Positions 7,306 to 16,151 of a DNA stretch of 64,000 nt are shown piece by piece. How positions within the stretch are numbered: position 1 is the stretch's first letter; each line of letters starts with the position of its first letter. Source of the DNA: Thalassospiraceae bacterium LMO-JJ14 (GTDB lineage: Bacteria > Pseudomonadota > Alphaproteobacteria > Rhodospirillales > Casp-alpha2); contig CP134604.1 of NCBI GenBank assembly GCA_021555105.2, forward strand, positions 1 through 64,000, read 5' to 3'. The notes below the pieces were generated by a model. That model searched no databases. It saw only the letters and a program-made list of their open reading frames with translations, and was not told where the DNA came from. The translations under genes were made by a program, and so were the position numbers.

Positions 7306-8072
7306 TGCGGCTCGCTGTGATCTTCGCTGTGGACCCTGACGCGGTTGGCACGGCGTTTCAGCCACATCACCCCGAACAGGTCGACGATGCCGACCCATAG
7401 CCTGTTAAACAGCCCGTACTTGGACAGACCGCGCTCACGCGGGCGGTGATTGACCTCGACCGAGACGACACGTCCACCGGCGCGGATGGTCAGCGCCGGC
7501 ATGAAGCGGTGCATGTGATTGAAACCGGGAAAAGCCAGGAACATGGTGCGCGGAAAAACCTTGAGCCCGCATCCCGTATCCGGCGTCGCGTCGCCGAGCA
7601 GGGAACTACGCACCGCATTGGCGATTTTAGAGGACATGCGCTTCAGCCACGTGTCCTTTCGCTTGGCGCGCCAGCCGGCGATCATCAGCAGGGCGTCGGC
7701 GCTGCCGCCTTCGTCGGCGAAGCGCTTCAGCAGCGCCGGAATATCCGCCGGGTCGTTCTGGCCATCACCGTCCAGGGTTGCGATCAACGGCGCGCGGGCA
7801 TGCCTGACACCGGTCTGAATCGCCTGCGACTGGCCATAACAGCCGTCATGGCGGACAACGCGCAGGAACGGCAAGCCGGCCTTTGCTTCAAGCAGCGCCG
7901 CCGCCGTCCCATCCGTCGACCCGTCATCCACATAAACGATCTCGAACGATACGAGGCCATCCAGTGCCGCGGCAATTTCGCCAATCAGCGGGCGTACGTT
8001 CTCAAGCTCGTCCTTGACCGGAACGACTACGGAAACATCGACCATGGAAATATCCCGACCGGCATCACCCAT
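7302..8072 (-). CDS. Family 2 glycosyltransferase (ArnC/DPM1-like)
   Basis: A 256-residue cytoplasmic GT-A glycosyltransferase similar to dolichol-/undecaprenyl-phosphate sugar transferases. SVVVPVKDELENV near residue 14 begins the nucleotide-sugar fold; EIVYVDDGSTDGT and ATLDGDGQNDP supply the donor- and metal-binding aspartates; GCGLKVFPR and the RGLSKYG block near residue 223 belong to the acceptor side. It lacks the C-terminal membrane helices present in ArnC, so it should be peripheral. It is first in the unit with the TVP38-type and ArnT-like genes and would make the lipid-linked sugar used by the latter. ATG 8072 has AAGGAGA 11 bases upstream; ATG 8045 is an alternative. Confidence 0.88.
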   Translation of the reverse strand: MGDAGRDISMVDVSVVVPVKDELENVRPLIGEIAAALDGLVSFEIVYVDDGSTDGTAAALLEAKAGLPFLRVVRHDGCYGQSQAIQTGVRHARAPLIATLDGDGQNDPADIPALLKRFADEGGSADALLMIAGWRAKRKDTWLKRMSSKIANAVRSSLLGDATPDTGCGLKVFPRTMFLAFPGFNHMHRFMPALTIRAGGRVVSVEVNHRPRERGLSKYGLFNRLWVGIVDLFGVMWLKRRANRVRVHSEDHSEPQ

Positions 8073-8186
8073 CCGAGCGCGGTCTCCTTGAATTTCTCAA
8101 CGTTAAGGTGCTGCGCTTTTACAACGCCGCCCCCGCATGGGCCAACAAAAACAGGGCTTTTGACGTGTTTTTCCATTAAACGGCGC

Positions 8187-8984
8187 TCATTCCACCCGAA
8201 GCCGGTCCAATCTCAGGCGCTGGCGCGGATCGGTCAGGCGCTTGAGGGCGATCATCGTCGCACAGAAAACACCAAGCGCCGTCCCGCCGGCCAGCAGGAA
8301 CATAATCAGAAGTTGGTACTTGACCGCCTCGACCGGGTCGACGCCAGCCAGAATCTGACCGGTCATCATACCCGGCAGCGAGACCAGGCCCGCCGCTGCC
8401 ATGCCGTTAACAGTCGGAATCAATCCGGCCCGCATGGCGCTTTTCAACGGCTGCTGCATGGCTTCGCGAAAACTGTGCCCGAGGGCAAGGCGGGCTTCGA
8501 TCCGTGCCCGTCCGGAATCGGCTTCGGCCAACAACCGGTCCAACGACAGACTGACCCCGGTCATGGTATTGCCGAGAATCATGCCGAGGATCGGAATTGC
8601 ATAACGCGGATCGTACCAGGGATCGGCATGCAGTTGCGTCGACAGCGTGAACAGCAAGACTATCCCAGCCGCGATCAGCATGGAGACGGTCCCGAGACCA
8701 TAGCCCCAGAACCCGATAAAGGTGCGTTCCTGGCGGGCCATCGCTTCGCGCCCGGCAAACGCAACCATGACCAGCGCGGCCAGCAACGTCAGCCAGGGCG
8801 AAACCGTTGCGAACAAAGCCTTCAGGACCAGCGCCACCATGGTCAACTGCACGGTCATGCGCGCTGCCGCGATCAACAGGCGTTTTTCGGTGCCGAGCCG
8901 GTAATAGATAGACAGTCCGGCATTCACCGTCAGCAATGTCGCCGCCATGGCAATATCCCAATAGCTGAGCTGAATGTAGGTCAT
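8187..8984 (-). CDS. fetB: FetB-type ABC exporter permease
   Basis: A 265-residue membrane permease of the FetB/YbbM (UPF0014) family with about seven hydrophobic segments. The family block ARMTVQLTMVALVLKALF near residue 42 and the central YAIPILGMILGNTMTG block near residue 130 are clear, as is the charged ARIEARLALGHSFREAMQ loop that meets the ATPase. In E. coli FetAB exports iron and protects against oxidative stress. Its start overlaps the stop of the ATPase gene by four bases (ATGA), giving a two-gene operon. The metal specificity is taken from the family, not from visible residues. Confidence 0.9.
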   Translation of the reverse strand: MTYIQLSYWDIAMAATLLTVNAGLSIYYRLGTEKRLLIAAARMTVQLTMVALVLKALFATVSPWLTLLAALVMVAFAGREAMARQERTFIGFWGYGLGTVSMLIAAGIVLLFTLSTQLHADPWYDPRYAIPILGMILGNTMTGVSLSLDRLLAEADSGRARIEARLALGHSFREAMQQPLKSAMRAGLIPTVNGMAAAGLVSLPGMMTGQILAGVDPVEAVKYQLLIMFLLAGGTALGVFCATMIALKRLTDPRQRLRLDRLRVE

Positions 8985-9583
8985 GACGCCTGCGCCTCGT
9001 CGCTCAGCGATCCGTCCTGCATCCGATAGCGATGTTGCGACATCCGTTCCGCCTGTGCCGGGTCGTGGGTCACAAGGATGACGATAATTCCGCTCGCCAA
9101 CTTTTCGTGCAACAGGCTTTCGACCTTCGACGTCGCGTCCGGATCAAGCGCCGACGTCGGCTCATCCAGTAAAAGCACGCGCGGCCCCTGCACCATGGCA
9201 CGCAGCAAGGCCAGACGCTGCCGCTCGCCGGTCGACAAGCGGCTGACGGGCCACGACATCACATCGCCATGAAATCCGAGTCGCGGCAGATAGCCGGCAG
9301 CGATGGCCTCGGCCTCGAAATGATCGCCGACCCGGTCCAGCCACCAGCCGCTGTCAGCGGCGACATAGGTAACCTTGCGGCGCCACATATGGGCTGGCAT
9401 GGCGCTTCTGTCCTCACCGTCCAACTGCACCGTTCCCGTGCAGGGATCAAGATCGGCGATGGCGCGGAGCAGAAGGGATTTCCCGGAGCCGGAAGCACCA
9501 CGGATGGCAATACATTCCCCGGCCGTCAATTCCAGGTCGACAGGCTGTAATATGGCGCGTGAAAGCTGTTTAACGACCAACAT
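8981..9583 (-). CDS. fetA: FetA-type ABC exporter ATPase
   Basis: A 200-residue ABC ATPase. Walker A is GASGSGKS near residue 29, the signature is LSTGERQRL near residue 116, and Walker B is VLLLDEPTSALDP near residue 136; the H-loop histidine follows in LVTHDPAQ. It is short, as FetA/YbbL proteins are, and pairs with the permease downstream through an ATGA overlap. ATP hydrolysis would drive export of iron (E. coli FetAB) across the inner membrane. The operon is divergent from the thioesterase gene, with 83 bases between; no Fur box is evident there. Confidence 0.9.
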   Translation of the reverse strand: MLVVKQLSRAILQPVDLELTAGECIAIRGASGSGKSLLLRAIADLDPCTGTVQLDGEDRSAMPAHMWRRKVTYVAADSGWWLDRVGDHFEAEAIAAGYLPRLGFHGDVMSWPVSRLSTGERQRLALLRAMVQGPRVLLLDEPTSALDPDATSKVESLLHEKLASGIIVILVTHDPAQAERMSQHRYRMQDGSLSDEAQAS

Positions 9584-9666
9584 GCCTTATGGTGACCGAG
9601 TGGGCGCACGTCGACAAGCGTCCAGTGATCGGCTAACAGAGGGCATGGAAACGGAGGCGCTGAGCG

Positions 9667-10161
9667 ATGCCCGATGAACAACCGGCCCGGCTGTGGGAAG
9701 AAACCGTGATCGCCGAGTGGGTCGATTACAATGGTCATATGAATGTTGCGTATTATGTGCTGATTTTCGATCACGCGACGGATGCATTTCAGATGGAAAT
9801 CGGCCTGGACGAAGGCCTGCGCCGGGAAACCGGCAGTTCCGTCTTCGTCGCCGAAGCACATGTGACCTATGACAATGAAGTCCTCGAAGGCGAACGCGTG
9901 TATGTAACGACGCAACTCCTCGACCATGACGAAAAGAGGCTGCATTTGTTCCACCGCATGCATAACTGCAAGGACGACAGCCTGTGCGCGACGAACGAAC
10001 TGATGATCTTGCATGTCAATCTCGAGACCCGGAAAGTCGGCCCGTTTCCGCTCCATGTGCACACGCGGATCGGCGACATACATAAAGTGCATGAAAATTT
10101 AATCGCCCCGACGCAGAAAGGACGCATAATCGGCATCCGCCGCAACAAGGCGCCCACCTGA
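9667..10161 (+). CDS. Hotdog-fold acyl-CoA thioesterase
   Basis: A 164-residue cytosolic thioesterase of the 4HBT hotdog superfamily. EWVDYNGHMNVAYYVLIFD near residue 18 is the classical start, with the catalytic Asp in D-Y-N-G-H-M. The later VTYDNEVLEGERVYV and LHLFHRMHN strands complete the fold. The sequence is closest in style to the thioesterases of carnitine/betainyl-CoA degradation, but no carnitine genes are nearby, so the substrate is left open. It stands 15 bases before phoR on the same strand and could be co-transcribed with it. Confidence 0.85.
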   Translation: MPDEQPARLWEETVIAEWVDYNGHMNVAYYVLIFDHATDAFQMEIGLDEGLRRETGSSVFVAEAHVTYDNEVLEGERVYVTTQLLDHDEKRLHLFHRMHNCKDDSLCATNELMILHVNLETRKVGPFPLHVHTRIGDIHKVHENLIAPTQKGRIIGIRRNKAPT

Positions 10162-10176
10162 CAGGCAACACCGTTC

Positions 10177-11256
10177 ATGACGCTGATCTCACAGGAAGTA
10201 TTCGACCGCATCCCGACCGCTGTCATCATCGTTGATGACAGGCGCCGCATTCTGCACGCCAATCAGGCTGCGATCGATCTGGTCGGCGACAATGCCCTCG
10301 GGCGCGACCTGTCGTTGAGCCTGCGTCATCCGAATATACTCGATGCACTGGACCGGGTCCTCAAGGGTGCTGCCGATGCGGAGGGGGAAATCTCGTTACC
10401 GGTGCCGGTAGCGCGAAGCATGACGTTCCGCATTGAGCGTCTTGCCGATGCCCCGCTGGCCGATGCTTCGGTTGCAACACTGGTGCTCAACGATGTGACG
10501 TCGGCGAAGAAAGCCGAACAGATGCGCACCGACTTCGTCGCCAACGTCTCGCACGAGTTGCGCTCGCCGCTGACGGCGCTGATCGGCTTCATCGAGACGC
10601 TCCGCGGTCCCGCCAGCGACGATATCGAAGCCCGGACCCGGTTCCTCGACATCATGCACCGGGAATCGCAACGCATGGCGCGGCTGATCGACGACCTGCT
10701 GTCGCTGACCCGTGTCGAGATCAACGAACACGTGCCGCCACGCAAGGCCGTCGATGTTTCGCGCTCCATCAATAACGTGATCGAGGCGCTGGAACCGCAG
10801 GCCGCAGCGCTCAATATATCCTTCAAGGTCACGTGCCCGCCCGACTTACCGAAAGCCATCGCCGATTCCGATCAACTGCACCAAGTGTTTCGCAACCTGA
10901 TCGAGAACGCCATCAAGTATGGCCGCGACAACACCTCCATCGATATCGTCCTGAAAGCCGTCGAGCGGATCCCCGATTCCGCACGGCCCGGCGTGTCGAT
11001 TGCCATAACCGATCACGGCCAGGGGATTCCCAAGGAATTGATCCCGCGTCTGACCGAACGTTTCTTCAGGGTCGACGAGGCCCGCTCAAGCAATGCCGAC
11101 AGCGGTATCGGCAGCACCGGGCTCGGTCTCGCCATCGTCAAACACATCATCAGCCGCCATCGTGGGCACCTCGCGGCACAAAGCACGCTGGGTGAAGGCA
11201 GTACGTTCACGGTGTTCATTCCGACGGATTTACACCCCAGAAATGAACGACTTTGA
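10177..11256 (+). CDS. phoR: Phosphate regulon sensor histidine kinase PhoR
   Basis: A 359-residue histidine kinase. Residues about 1-110 form a PAS domain (IPTAVIIVDDRRRILHANQAA), the H-box FVANVSHELRSPLTALIGF places the phosphorylated histidine at 126, and the HATPase domain shows the N-box NLIENAIKYG, the G1 box DHGQGIP, the F-box ERFFRVDEAR and the G2 box GSTGLGLAIVKHI. No membrane segment is visible, unlike E. coli PhoR, so it must sense phosphate through PstSCAB and PhoU from the cytosol. It opens the phosphate cluster and lies before the Pho-box region of pstS. PhoB, its partner, closes the cluster. Confidence 0.95.
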   Translation: MTLISQEVFDRIPTAVIIVDDRRRILHANQAAIDLVGDNALGRDLSLSLRHPNILDALDRVLKGAADAEGEISLPVPVARSMTFRIERLADAPLADASVATLVLNDVTSAKKAEQMRTDFVANVSHELRSPLTALIGFIETLRGPASDDIEARTRFLDIMHRESQRMARLIDDLLSLTRVEINEHVPPRKAVDVSRSINNVIEALEPQAAALNISFKVTCPPDLPKAIADSDQLHQVFRNLIENAIKYGRDNTSIDIVLKAVERIPDSARPGVSIAITDHGQGIPKELIPRLTERFFRVDEARSSNADSGIGSTGLGLAIVKHIISRHRGHLAAQSTLGEGSTFTVFIPTDLHPRNERL

Positions 11257-11281
11257 CCCTTATCCACAGCGACACTGCTTC

Positions 11282-11321
11282 ATGTCATAAAAGCGTAGCA
11301 ATTCCGTCATATAATGTAAGC
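11282..11321 (+). promoter_or_regulatory. Tandem Pho boxes upstream of pstS
   Basis: Four 7-base units spaced every 11 bases: ATGTCAT (11282), GCGTAGC (11293), CCGTCAT (11304), TGTAAGC (11315), separated by the AT-rich tetrads AAAA, AATT, ATAA. The first and third match the PhoB half-site CTGTCAT at six and six of seven positions; the other two are weaker. An 11-base period is what PhoB dimers bound in tandem require. The array lies 111 bases before the pstS ATG and just after phoR, so it should drive pstSCAB-phoU-phoB under phosphate starvation. Confidence 0.75.
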
Positions 11322-11431
11322 GCTCAAGGCATAGGTTCCGCCGTGATTGGGTGCTTTGGTCACGTTGGGACGTGAGAGTACCCGCTTTCACGGAGCACTG
11401 CTCCGAAACGCATTAAAGGCAGGAGTTAGCC

Positions 11432-12469
11432 ATGTATCGTAAGTTTCTCGGGATCGCAGTCGTTGCCGGCATCGCGATCGCAGGTTCGGCCGCTGAGGCC
11501 CGCGACCAAATCCGCATTGTCGGTTCTTCCACAGTTTATCCGTTCGCAACCGTTGTCGCCGAGCAGTTCGGCAAGACCACGAGCTTCAAGACCCCGGTTA
11601 TCGAAAGCACCGGTTCCGGCGGCGGTCTGAAGCTGTTCTGTGCCGGTGTCGGCGTCGAGCACCCGGACATCACCAATGCCTCGCGCCGCATCAAGAAATC
11701 CGAAGTCGAGAAATGCACCAAGAACGGCGTCACCGACGTTACCGAAATCAAGATCGGTTATGACGGCATTGTTTTCGCCAACGCGAAAACCGCGCCGCAG
11801 ATGAAAGTGACCAAGCAGCAGATCTTCCTGGCGCTCGCCAAGAACATCCCCGACGGCAAGGGCGGCCTCAAAGAGAACGACAACATGAAGTGGTCCGACG
11901 TCGATCCGTCGCTCCCCGCCACCAAGATCGAAGTACTCGGCCCGCCGCCGACCTCCGGCACGCGCGATGCGTTCGCCGAACTGGCGCTTGAAGGCGGTTG
12001 CAAGACCTTCAAATTCATCAAGGCGATGAAGAAAACCGACAAGAAGAAATACAAAGCGGTTTGCCACGGTATTCGTGAAGACGGCGCCTATGTCGAAGCC
12101 GGTGAAAACGACGTTCTGATCGTTCGCAAACTGGAAGCCAATGCCGATGCCTTCGGCGTGTTCGGTTTCTCGTTCCTCGATCAGAACGCCGATAAGGTTC
12201 AGGGTTCGCTCATCGGTGGCGTTGCCCCGGAATTCGAAACCATCGCTGACGGTTCCTACCCTGTATCGCGTCCGCTGTTCTTCTACGTGAAGGGCGCGCA
12301 CGTTGGTAAAGTGCCGGGCATCAAGGAATACGTTGCCGCCTTTACCGCCGAGAAAACCTTCGGTCCGGACGGCATCCTTTCCGACAAGGGTCTGATCCCG
12401 ATGCCGGATGCGGAACGCAAGAAGTTCCAGAAAGACGGCGAGATGATGGCCAACAACATCTCGATGTAA
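11432..12469 (+). CDS. pstS: Phosphate ABC transporter substrate-binding protein PstS
   Basis: A 345-residue periplasmic phosphate-binding protein. A signal peptide runs to AEA at residue 23. The mature protein begins with IRIVGSSTVYPFATVVAEQF, the PstS phosphate-binding N-terminus, followed by STGSGGGLKLFC and the PPTSGTRDAF loop near residue 172, all of which contact phosphate. AGGCAGGAG precedes the ATG. The sequence resembles the longer PstS form of alphaproteobacteria (pattern GVEHPDITNASRRIK). It delivers phosphate to PstCA; a Pho-box array lies upstream and a strong hairpin downstream. Confidence 0.97.
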   Translation: MYRKFLGIAVVAGIAIAGSAAEARDQIRIVGSSTVYPFATVVAEQFGKTTSFKTPVIESTGSGGGLKLFCAGVGVEHPDITNASRRIKKSEVEKCTKNGVTDVTEIKIGYDGIVFANAKTAPQMKVTKQQIFLALAKNIPDGKGGLKENDNMKWSDVDPSLPATKIEVLGPPPTSGTRDAFAELALEGGCKTFKFIKAMKKTDKKKYKAVCHGIREDGAYVEAGENDVLIVRKLEANADAFGVFGFSFLDQNADKVQGSLIGGVAPEFETIADGSYPVSRPLFFYVKGAHVGKVPGIKEYVAAFTAEKTFGPDGILSDKGLIPMPDAERKKFQKDGEMMANNISM

Positions 12470-12476
12470 GGACAAT

Positions 12477-12504
12477 GGGTCCCCGGTCATTTCGCCGGGG
12501 GCCC
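12477..12504 (+). terminator. Hairpin between pstS and pstC
   Basis: A 10-base stem (GGGTCCCCGG at 12477-12486 with CCGGGGGCCC at 12495-12504, one G-U pair) around an 8-base loop, starting 7 bases after the pstS stop. Only a broken T-rich tract follows, so it is more likely a partial terminator or mRNA-protecting structure that keeps pstS transcript in excess over pstCAB. Confidence 0.65.
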
Positions 12505-12574
12505 CCTTCGTCGCTTTTATTCGTTTAGTGCATACTCTTTTGACTCTTATCGGGCGCAGCGGGAAATCACTTTA

Positions 12575-13957
12575 ATGTCCTTCACTTTCATCCTCGGCGC
12601 ACTGATCATCCTGACCGTCGCGGGCTATTATCTCGGCCGCTCCCGTTCTCTCGCCAGCGCCGGCGGATCACCGAACACGCTTCATTCTCGGCCGCATTAT
12701 TACGGCTATTTCGTTGCGCTGTGGTGCGGCATCCCGACCCTGCTGATCCTCGGCGCCTGGACGATTTTCCAGACGCCGATCGTCGAAATGCTGGTACAGG
12801 GCAGCCTGCCCGCCGAGGTCATCGGCGACGACCCGTCGCAGATGTCGTTGATCATGAACGACATCCGCAATCTGGCGTCCGGCAACATTACCTCCGGCGA
12901 GATAACCCCGGCCATGCAGGCCGCTGCCGACCAGTACGTGAGCCTGAAACAGACAAGCGTGTTGGCGCAGTTCGTAGTCATCCTCGCTGTCGGCATCGCC
13001 GCCGTCGCCTTTGCGCGCAGCAAGGTTTCACCGTCGCTCAGGGCCCGCAATCAGGTCGAAAAAGCGATGATGACGATCCTTGTCGTCAGTTCTATCATCG
13101 CCATCCTGACGACCATCGGCATCGTCCTGTCGCTGGTCTTCGAATCCTGGCGTTTCTTCGAAAAGGTTTCACCGGCGGAATTCCTGTTCGGCCTGGAATG
13201 GAGCCCGCAGACTGCGCTCCGCTCCGACCAGGTGGGGGCCAGCGGCGCCTTCGGTGCGATCCCTCTGTTCGCCGGGACGATGCTGATTTCCCTCGTCGCC
13301 ATGTGCGTCGCCGGGCCGATCGGCCTACTGTCGGCAATCTATATGGCGGAATACGCGCCGAACAAGGTGCGCGGTACCGTCAAACCGCTGCTGGAAATTC
13401 TCGCCGGCATCCCGACGGTCGTTTACGGCTTCTTCGCGGCGCTGACCGTGGCGCCGTTCCTGCGCGATCAGGGGTCGCTTTTCGGTCTCGACATCTCGTC
13501 CGAAAGCGCACTTGCCGCCGGGCTGGTGATGGGCATTATGATCATTCCCTTCGTCTCCTCGCTGTCGGATGACGTCATCAACGCTGTCCCGCAAAGCCTT
13601 CGCGAAGGCTCCTACGGCCTTGGCGCGACGAAATCGGAAACCATCAAGCGCGTGATCTTGCCGGCCGCCCTGCCGGGCATCGTCGGCTCGTTCATGCTGG
13701 CGGTCTCCAGGGCCATCGGCGAAACCATGATCGTGGTCATGGCCGCCGGTCTCGGCGCCAACCTGACCGCCAATCCGTTCGAAGCCGTGACCACGGTGAC
13801 GGTGCAGATCGTGACCCTTCTCGTCGGCGACCAGGAATTCGACAGCGCCAAGACACTGGCGGCATTCGCCCTCGGCCTGGTGCTGTTCTGTGTCACCCTT
13901 TGCCTCAACATCATCGCCATGGCGGTGGTCAACAAGTACCGTGAGCAGTATGACTGA
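12575..13957 (+). CDS. pstC: Phosphate ABC transporter permease PstC
   Basis: A 460-residue inner-membrane permease. It is longer than E. coli PstC (about 320) because of an N-terminal extension with two membrane segments and a soluble region (residues 1-175), a form common in alphaproteobacteria. The core has the family blocks FGAIPLFAGTMLISLVAM near residue 227 and EILAGIPTVVYGFFA near 273, and the ABC-contact loop SLREGSYGLGATKSETIKRV near residue 342. It pairs with PstA and PstB to import phosphate. The 3' end overlaps the start of pstA by 8 bases. Confidence 0.96.
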   Translation: MSFTFILGALIILTVAGYYLGRSRSLASAGGSPNTLHSRPHYYGYFVALWCGIPTLLILGAWTIFQTPIVEMLVQGSLPAEVIGDDPSQMSLIMNDIRNLASGNITSGEITPAMQAAADQYVSLKQTSVLAQFVVILAVGIAAVAFARSKVSPSLRARNQVEKAMMTILVVSSIIAILTTIGIVLSLVFESWRFFEKVSPAEFLFGLEWSPQTALRSDQVGASGAFGAIPLFAGTMLISLVAMCVAGPIGLLSAIYMAEYAPNKVRGTVKPLLEILAGIPTVVYGFFAALTVAPFLRDQGSLFGLDISSESALAAGLVMGIMIIPFVSSLSDDVINAVPQSLREGSYGLGATKSETIKRVILPAALPGIVGSFMLAVSRAIGETMIVVMAAGLGANLTANPFEAVTTVTVQIVTLLVGDQEFDSAKTLAAFALGLVLFCVTLCLNIIAMAVVNKYREQYD

Positions 13958-15296
13958 TGCCGTCATGAATGAATTACAAAGCAACGATCAACTCAACAAA
14001 CAGGCGGCACGCGATCGTGCCAATCATGCCTCCGATGCCGTCAAGCGCGGCCTGAAGAAGCGCTATGCCGCCGAAGCCCGGTTCCGCGCCTATGGTATCG
14101 GCGCCATCGCGATTGCGATATGCGCCGTCGTCGTCCTGTTCACGACGATTATCTCCAGCGGTCTGCCGGCGTTCACGGACACCACGATTGCCCTGAAGGT
14201 CAACCTGAACGAAGAGGTCATCGATCCCGAAGGCAAACGCGACCCAGCAATCCTGATCAACGCCAACTACCGCAAAGTCATTTTCGACGCGTTGCTCGAA
14301 GAATTTCCGGACATCACGGGGCGCCGCGACAAGCGCGCGCTGACAGCCATGCTCAGCCAGGGCGCCAGCTTCCAGGTTCAACAGCGGGTCATCGAAGACC
14401 CCTCGCTGATCGGCCAGTCGCTGACTTTCGAGCTGCCGGTGGCGGCCGATTTCGACCTCTACAAGAAGGGCGTGATCAACAAGGACACCGCCGAAGCCGA
14501 TCGCCGCGTCAACGACAAGCAAATGGCCTGGTTCGATGAACTGGTAAAGCGCGGCATCATCAATTCCGGGTTCAACACCACATTCTTCACCCACGCCGAT
14601 TCACGCGAGCCCGAGCTTGCCGGCATCTGGGGCGCCACCATGGGCACGCTGTTTACCATGCTGGTGACGCTTTTACTGTCCTTCCCGGTCGGCGTTTCGG
14701 CAGCCGTCTATCTTGAGGAATTCGCGCCGAAAAACCGGCTGACGCAGATCATCGAGGTCAACATCAACAACCTCGCCGCGGTACCCTCGATCGTGTTCGG
14801 CCTGTTGGGTCTTGCGGTCTTCATCAACTTCTTCGGCCTGCCCCGTTCGGCGCCGCTGGTCGGCGGCATGGTGCTGGCGCTGATGACCTTGCCGACGATC
14901 ATCATCGCCGGCCGCGCCGCCCTGAAAGCGGTGCCGCCATCGATCCGAGAGGCCGCACTCGGTCTCGGTGCATCGCGTATGCAGGTCGTGACGCACCATG
15001 TGCTGCCGCTGGCAATGCCCGGCATCCTGACCGGCACCATCATCGGCATGGCCCAGGCGCTGGGCGAAACCGCGCCGCTTTTGATGATCGGCATGGTCGC
15101 CTTCATCGTCGACATTCCCGGCAGCGTCACCGACCCGGCGACGGTTCTGCCGGTTCAGGTCTTCCTCTGGGCGGACAGCCCTGAACGGGCTTTCGTCGCC
15201 CGCACCTCGGCGGCGATCATGGTGCTGCTGACCTTCCTTATTTTCATGAACGCTTTGGCCGTTGTGTTGCGTAAGAAATTCGAACGGCGCTGGTAG
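13950..15296 (+). CDS. pstA: Phosphate ABC transporter permease PstA
   Basis: A 448-residue inner-membrane permease, partner of PstC. One membrane segment near residues 40-65 is followed by a roughly 150-residue soluble insert and the BPD transport core: [19 protein letters not shown], the [12 protein letters not shown] loop, [15 protein letters not shown], and the ATPase-contact loop [17 protein letters not shown]. The ATG at 13950 overlaps the end of pstC and gives [12 protein letters not shown] 13965 is an alternative. A frame reaching back to 13890 reads pstC sequence and is not used. Eleven bases separate it from pstB. Confidence 0.95.
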   Translation: MTDAVMNELQSNDQLNKQAARDRANHASDAVKRGLKKRYAAEARFRAYGIGAIAIAICAVVVLFTTIISSGLPAFTDTTIALKVNLNEEVIDPEGKRDPAILINANYRKVIFDALLEEFPDITGRRDKRALTAMLSQGASFQVQQRVIEDPSLIGQSLTFELPVAADFDLYKKGVINKDTAEADRRVNDKQMAWFDELVKRGIINSGFNTTFFTHADSREPELAGIWGATMGTLFTMLVTLLLSFPVGVSAAVYLEEFAPKNRLTQIIEVNINNLAAVPSIVFGLLGLAVFINFFGLPRSAPLVGGMVLALMTLPTIIIAGRAALKAVPPSIREAALGLGASRMQVVTHHVLPLAMPGILTGTIIGMAQALGETAPLLMIGMVAFIVDIPGSVTDPATVLPVQVFLWADSPERAFVARTSAAIMVLLTFLIFMNALAVVLRKKFERRW

Positions 15297-15307
15297 GAGA
15301 CACCGAC

Positions 15308-16135
15308 ATGGGCGAAATAGATATGAGCAATTCCGTACAGGTCGGGACCCCGGTTGACGGTGCCATCAAGGCGGCACGCGAAACCAAATTCCACACCCGC
15401 GACGTGAAGGTTTTCTATGGCGAGAAGCAGGCGTTGTTCGACGTCGACCTCGACATCTATGAGAACGAAGTCACGTCACTGATCGGCCCGTCGGGCTGCG
15501 GCAAGTCGACGTACCTGCGCACCCTGAACCGCATGAACGACACGATCGACATCTGCAAGGTCAAGGGCACCATCGAGCTCGATGGCACCGATATCTACTC
15601 CAATGCCATCGATGTCGTGCACCTGCGTGCCCGGGTCGGCATGGTTTTCCAGAAACCCAACCCGTTTCCGAAATCGATCTACGAGAACATTGCCTACGGC
15701 CCGCGCATTCACGGCATCGCCACCGGCAAGGAAGAAATCGATCAGATCGTCGAAGAAAGCCTGAAGAAGGCCAGCCTGTGGGAAGAGGTCAAAGACCGCC
15801 TGGAAGAACCCGGCACCGGCCTTTCCGGCGGCCAGCAACAGCGTCTGTGCATTGCCCGCGCCATCGCCGTGCAGCCCGAAGTGATTCTGATGGACGAGCC
15901 CTGCTCGGCGCTCGATCCGATTGCCACGGCACGCATCGAGGAACTGATCGACGAACTCAGGAACAACTTCACCATCGTCATCGTGACCCACTCCATGCAG
16001 CAGGCGGCACGGGTTTCGCAGCGCACGGCATTTTTCCATATGGGCGATCTCGTCGAGGTCGGCGAAACCGGAAAGATCTTCACGACGCCCAAAGACCAAC
16101 GCACCCAGGATTACATCACCGGCAGATTCGGCTGA
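15308..16135 (+). CDS. pstB: Phosphate ABC transporter ATPase PstB
   Basis: A 275-residue ATPase that powers phosphate import. Walker A GPSGCGKS is at residues 60-67, the PstB-specific [11 protein letters not shown] follows, the signature [14 protein letters not shown] is near residue 175, and Walker [16 protein letters not shown] comes 20 residues later, with the switch histidine in [12 protein letters not shown]. All catalytic residues are present. The start ATG has GGAG 9 bases upstream; an in-frame ATG at 15323 is possible. PstB also takes part in PhoU-dependent signalling to PhoR. Confidence 0.97.
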   Translation: MGEIDMSNSVQVGTPVDGAIKAARETKFHTRDVKVFYGEKQALFDVDLDIYENEVTSLIGPSGCGKSTYLRTLNRMNDTIDICKVKGTIELDGTDIYSNAIDVVHLRARVGMVFQKPNPFPKSIYENIAYGPRIHGIATGKEEIDQIVEESLKKASLWEEVKDRLEEPGTGLSGGQQQRLCIARAIAVQPEVILMDEPCSALDPIATARIEELIDELRNNFTIVIVTHSMQQAARVSQRTAFFHMGDLVEVGETGKIFTTPKDQRTQDYITGRFG

Positions 16136-16151
16136 TCAAAAGGATACCGTT

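Noticed and set aside
7446-9029. A 527-codon open frame on the plus strand across the glycosyltransferase and fetB genes
   Set aside because: It runs antisense to two recognisable genes and their spacer and has no family motif.
11426-12490. A 354-codon frame antisense to pstS
   Set aside because: It is fully explained by third-position GC bias of pstS and contains no signal or domain.
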